From: JAQBFJ01 sp032123435
GTDB taxonomy: Bacteria; Verrucomicrobiota; Kiritimatiellia; UBA8416; JAQBFJ01
NCBI GenBank assembly: GCA_032123435.1
Contig: JAQBFJ010000154.1
Span: forward strand, 1-16,469
Direction of reading: 5' to 3'
DNA length: 16,469 nt
Position 1 is the first letter of the stretch. Each line of letters starts with the position of its first letter. Position numbers and translations under genes: made by a program. The notes under the pieces are model-generated. The model was not told the DNA's origin. It searched no databases and was given only the letters and a program-made list of their open reading frames with translations. This document shows positions 15,737 to 16,469 of this stretch, piece by piece.

Positions 15737-15772
15737 AAGACGGGCTTCAATTATTCAATTAAAGCCCGTCTT
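15737..15772 (-). terminator. Rho-independent terminator of the rRNA operon
   Basis: AAGACGGGCTT (15737-15747) pairs perfectly over 11 bases with AAGCCCGTCTT (15762-15772) around a 14-base loop. Read on the minus strand the stem is followed by TTTTATTT, so it terminates transcription arriving from the 5S gene. On the plus strand it follows the last peptide-operon gene directly but has AAATAAAA instead of a U-tract, so it would be weak for that direction. Confidence 0.85.
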
Positions 15773-15781
15773 AAATAAAAT

Positions 15782-15896
15782 TCCGGCAACGCGCTACTCT
15801 CCCGCGGCCAAATGCCGCAGTACCATCGCCGCAGAGACGCTTTACTTCCGTGTTCGGGATGGGAACGGGTGTTACCTTCTCGCCATGGTCACCGGA
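15782..15896 (-). rRNA. rrf: 5S ribosomal RNA
   Basis: The minus strand reads TCCGGTGACCATGGCGAGAA at its 5' end, has the diagnostic CCCATCCCGAACACGGAAG and GCGGCGATGGTACTGC segments, and ends in GTAGCGCGTTGCCGGA; the two ends pair into helix I. Length is about 115 bases, normal for bacterial 5S. Exact termini are estimated from the helix. It follows the 23S gene after about 80 bases. Confidence 0.95.
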
Positions 15897-15938
15897 AAAA
15901 ATCTTTCAAAGAAAAACATAGATCAGAGCAAACAACTT

Positions 15939-15961
15939 GATTCCACGTGTTACATGGAATC
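15939..15961 (-). other. Hairpin in the 23S-5S spacer
   Basis: GATTCCA (15939-15945) and TGGAATC (15955-15961) form a 7-base stem with a 9-base loop in the 80-base spacer. It may be part of an rRNA processing stem. No tRNA is present between the two rRNA genes. Confidence 0.4.
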
Positions 15962-15978
15962 CAATTAGGATAATAATA

Positions 15979-16469
<491 letters not shown>

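Noticed and set aside
15897..15978. Possible tRNA in the 23S-5S spacer
   Set aside because: Only about 80 bases, with a simple 7-base hairpin and no cloverleaf or TTCGA-type loop.

Overview
The window reads as a surface-polysaccharide locus next to a small peptide-modification (RiPP-like) operon, ending in a ribosomal RNA operon. The host is bacterial and most likely Gram-negative: there is an ADP-heptose-type GT9 transferase and a WaaE/LgtF-like GT2 enzyme typical of lipopolysaccharide core assembly. Base composition looks moderate, by eye a little under 50% GC. The 23S and 5S sequences and the gene mix would suit a member of the PVC group (Kiritimatiellota/Lentisphaerota-like) or a deltaproteobacterial-like lineage. 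This is an impression from reading, not a computed placement.

Bases 1-9756 form the polysaccharide region. On the minus strand lie a GT9 heptosyltransferase-like gene (cut by the window edge), a 52-codon remnant that looks like the end of a flippase, two GT4 glycosyltransferases and a 5'-truncated methyltransferase-like fragment. A two-gene plus-strand cassette follows (GT2 transferase and SAM methyltransferase). After it comes a tight minus-strand operon read wecB, wzx-type flippase, methyltransferase, GT4. WecB makes UDP-ManNAc, the transferases assemble the repeat or core, the flippase exports it and the methyltransferases decorate it. The strand switches and broken ends suggest a mosaic built by cassette exchange.

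Bases 9757-10284 are a divergent intergenic region with one good plus-strand promoter candidate and one weaker minus-strand one.

Bases 10285-15734 are one plus-strand run: GT4 transferase, HprK-like kinase, PqqD-like peptide-binding protein, radical SAM/SPASM enzyme, a 51-residue cysteine-containing small peptide, a fusion of an S26-type (signal peptidase-like) domain to a PF14907-type nucleotidyltransferase, and a membrane protein with a four-cysteine zinc-ribbon-like tail. The small peptide overlaps both of its neighbours, has an AAGGA Shine-Dalgarno sequence, and has a lysine-rich leader with a YxxPxI motif, an AAA site and three Cys in its C-terminal half. My inference is an undescribed radical SAM RiPP system: PqqD binds the leader, the radical SAM enzyme modifies the core, the S26 domain may cut at AAA/C, and the kinase, nucleotidyltransferase and GT4 may add further groups. 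This is the most interesting part of the window.

Bases 15737-16469 hold, on the minus strand, the 3' part of the 23S rRNA gene, the 5S rRNA gene and the rRNA operon terminator. They run head-on against the peptide operon.
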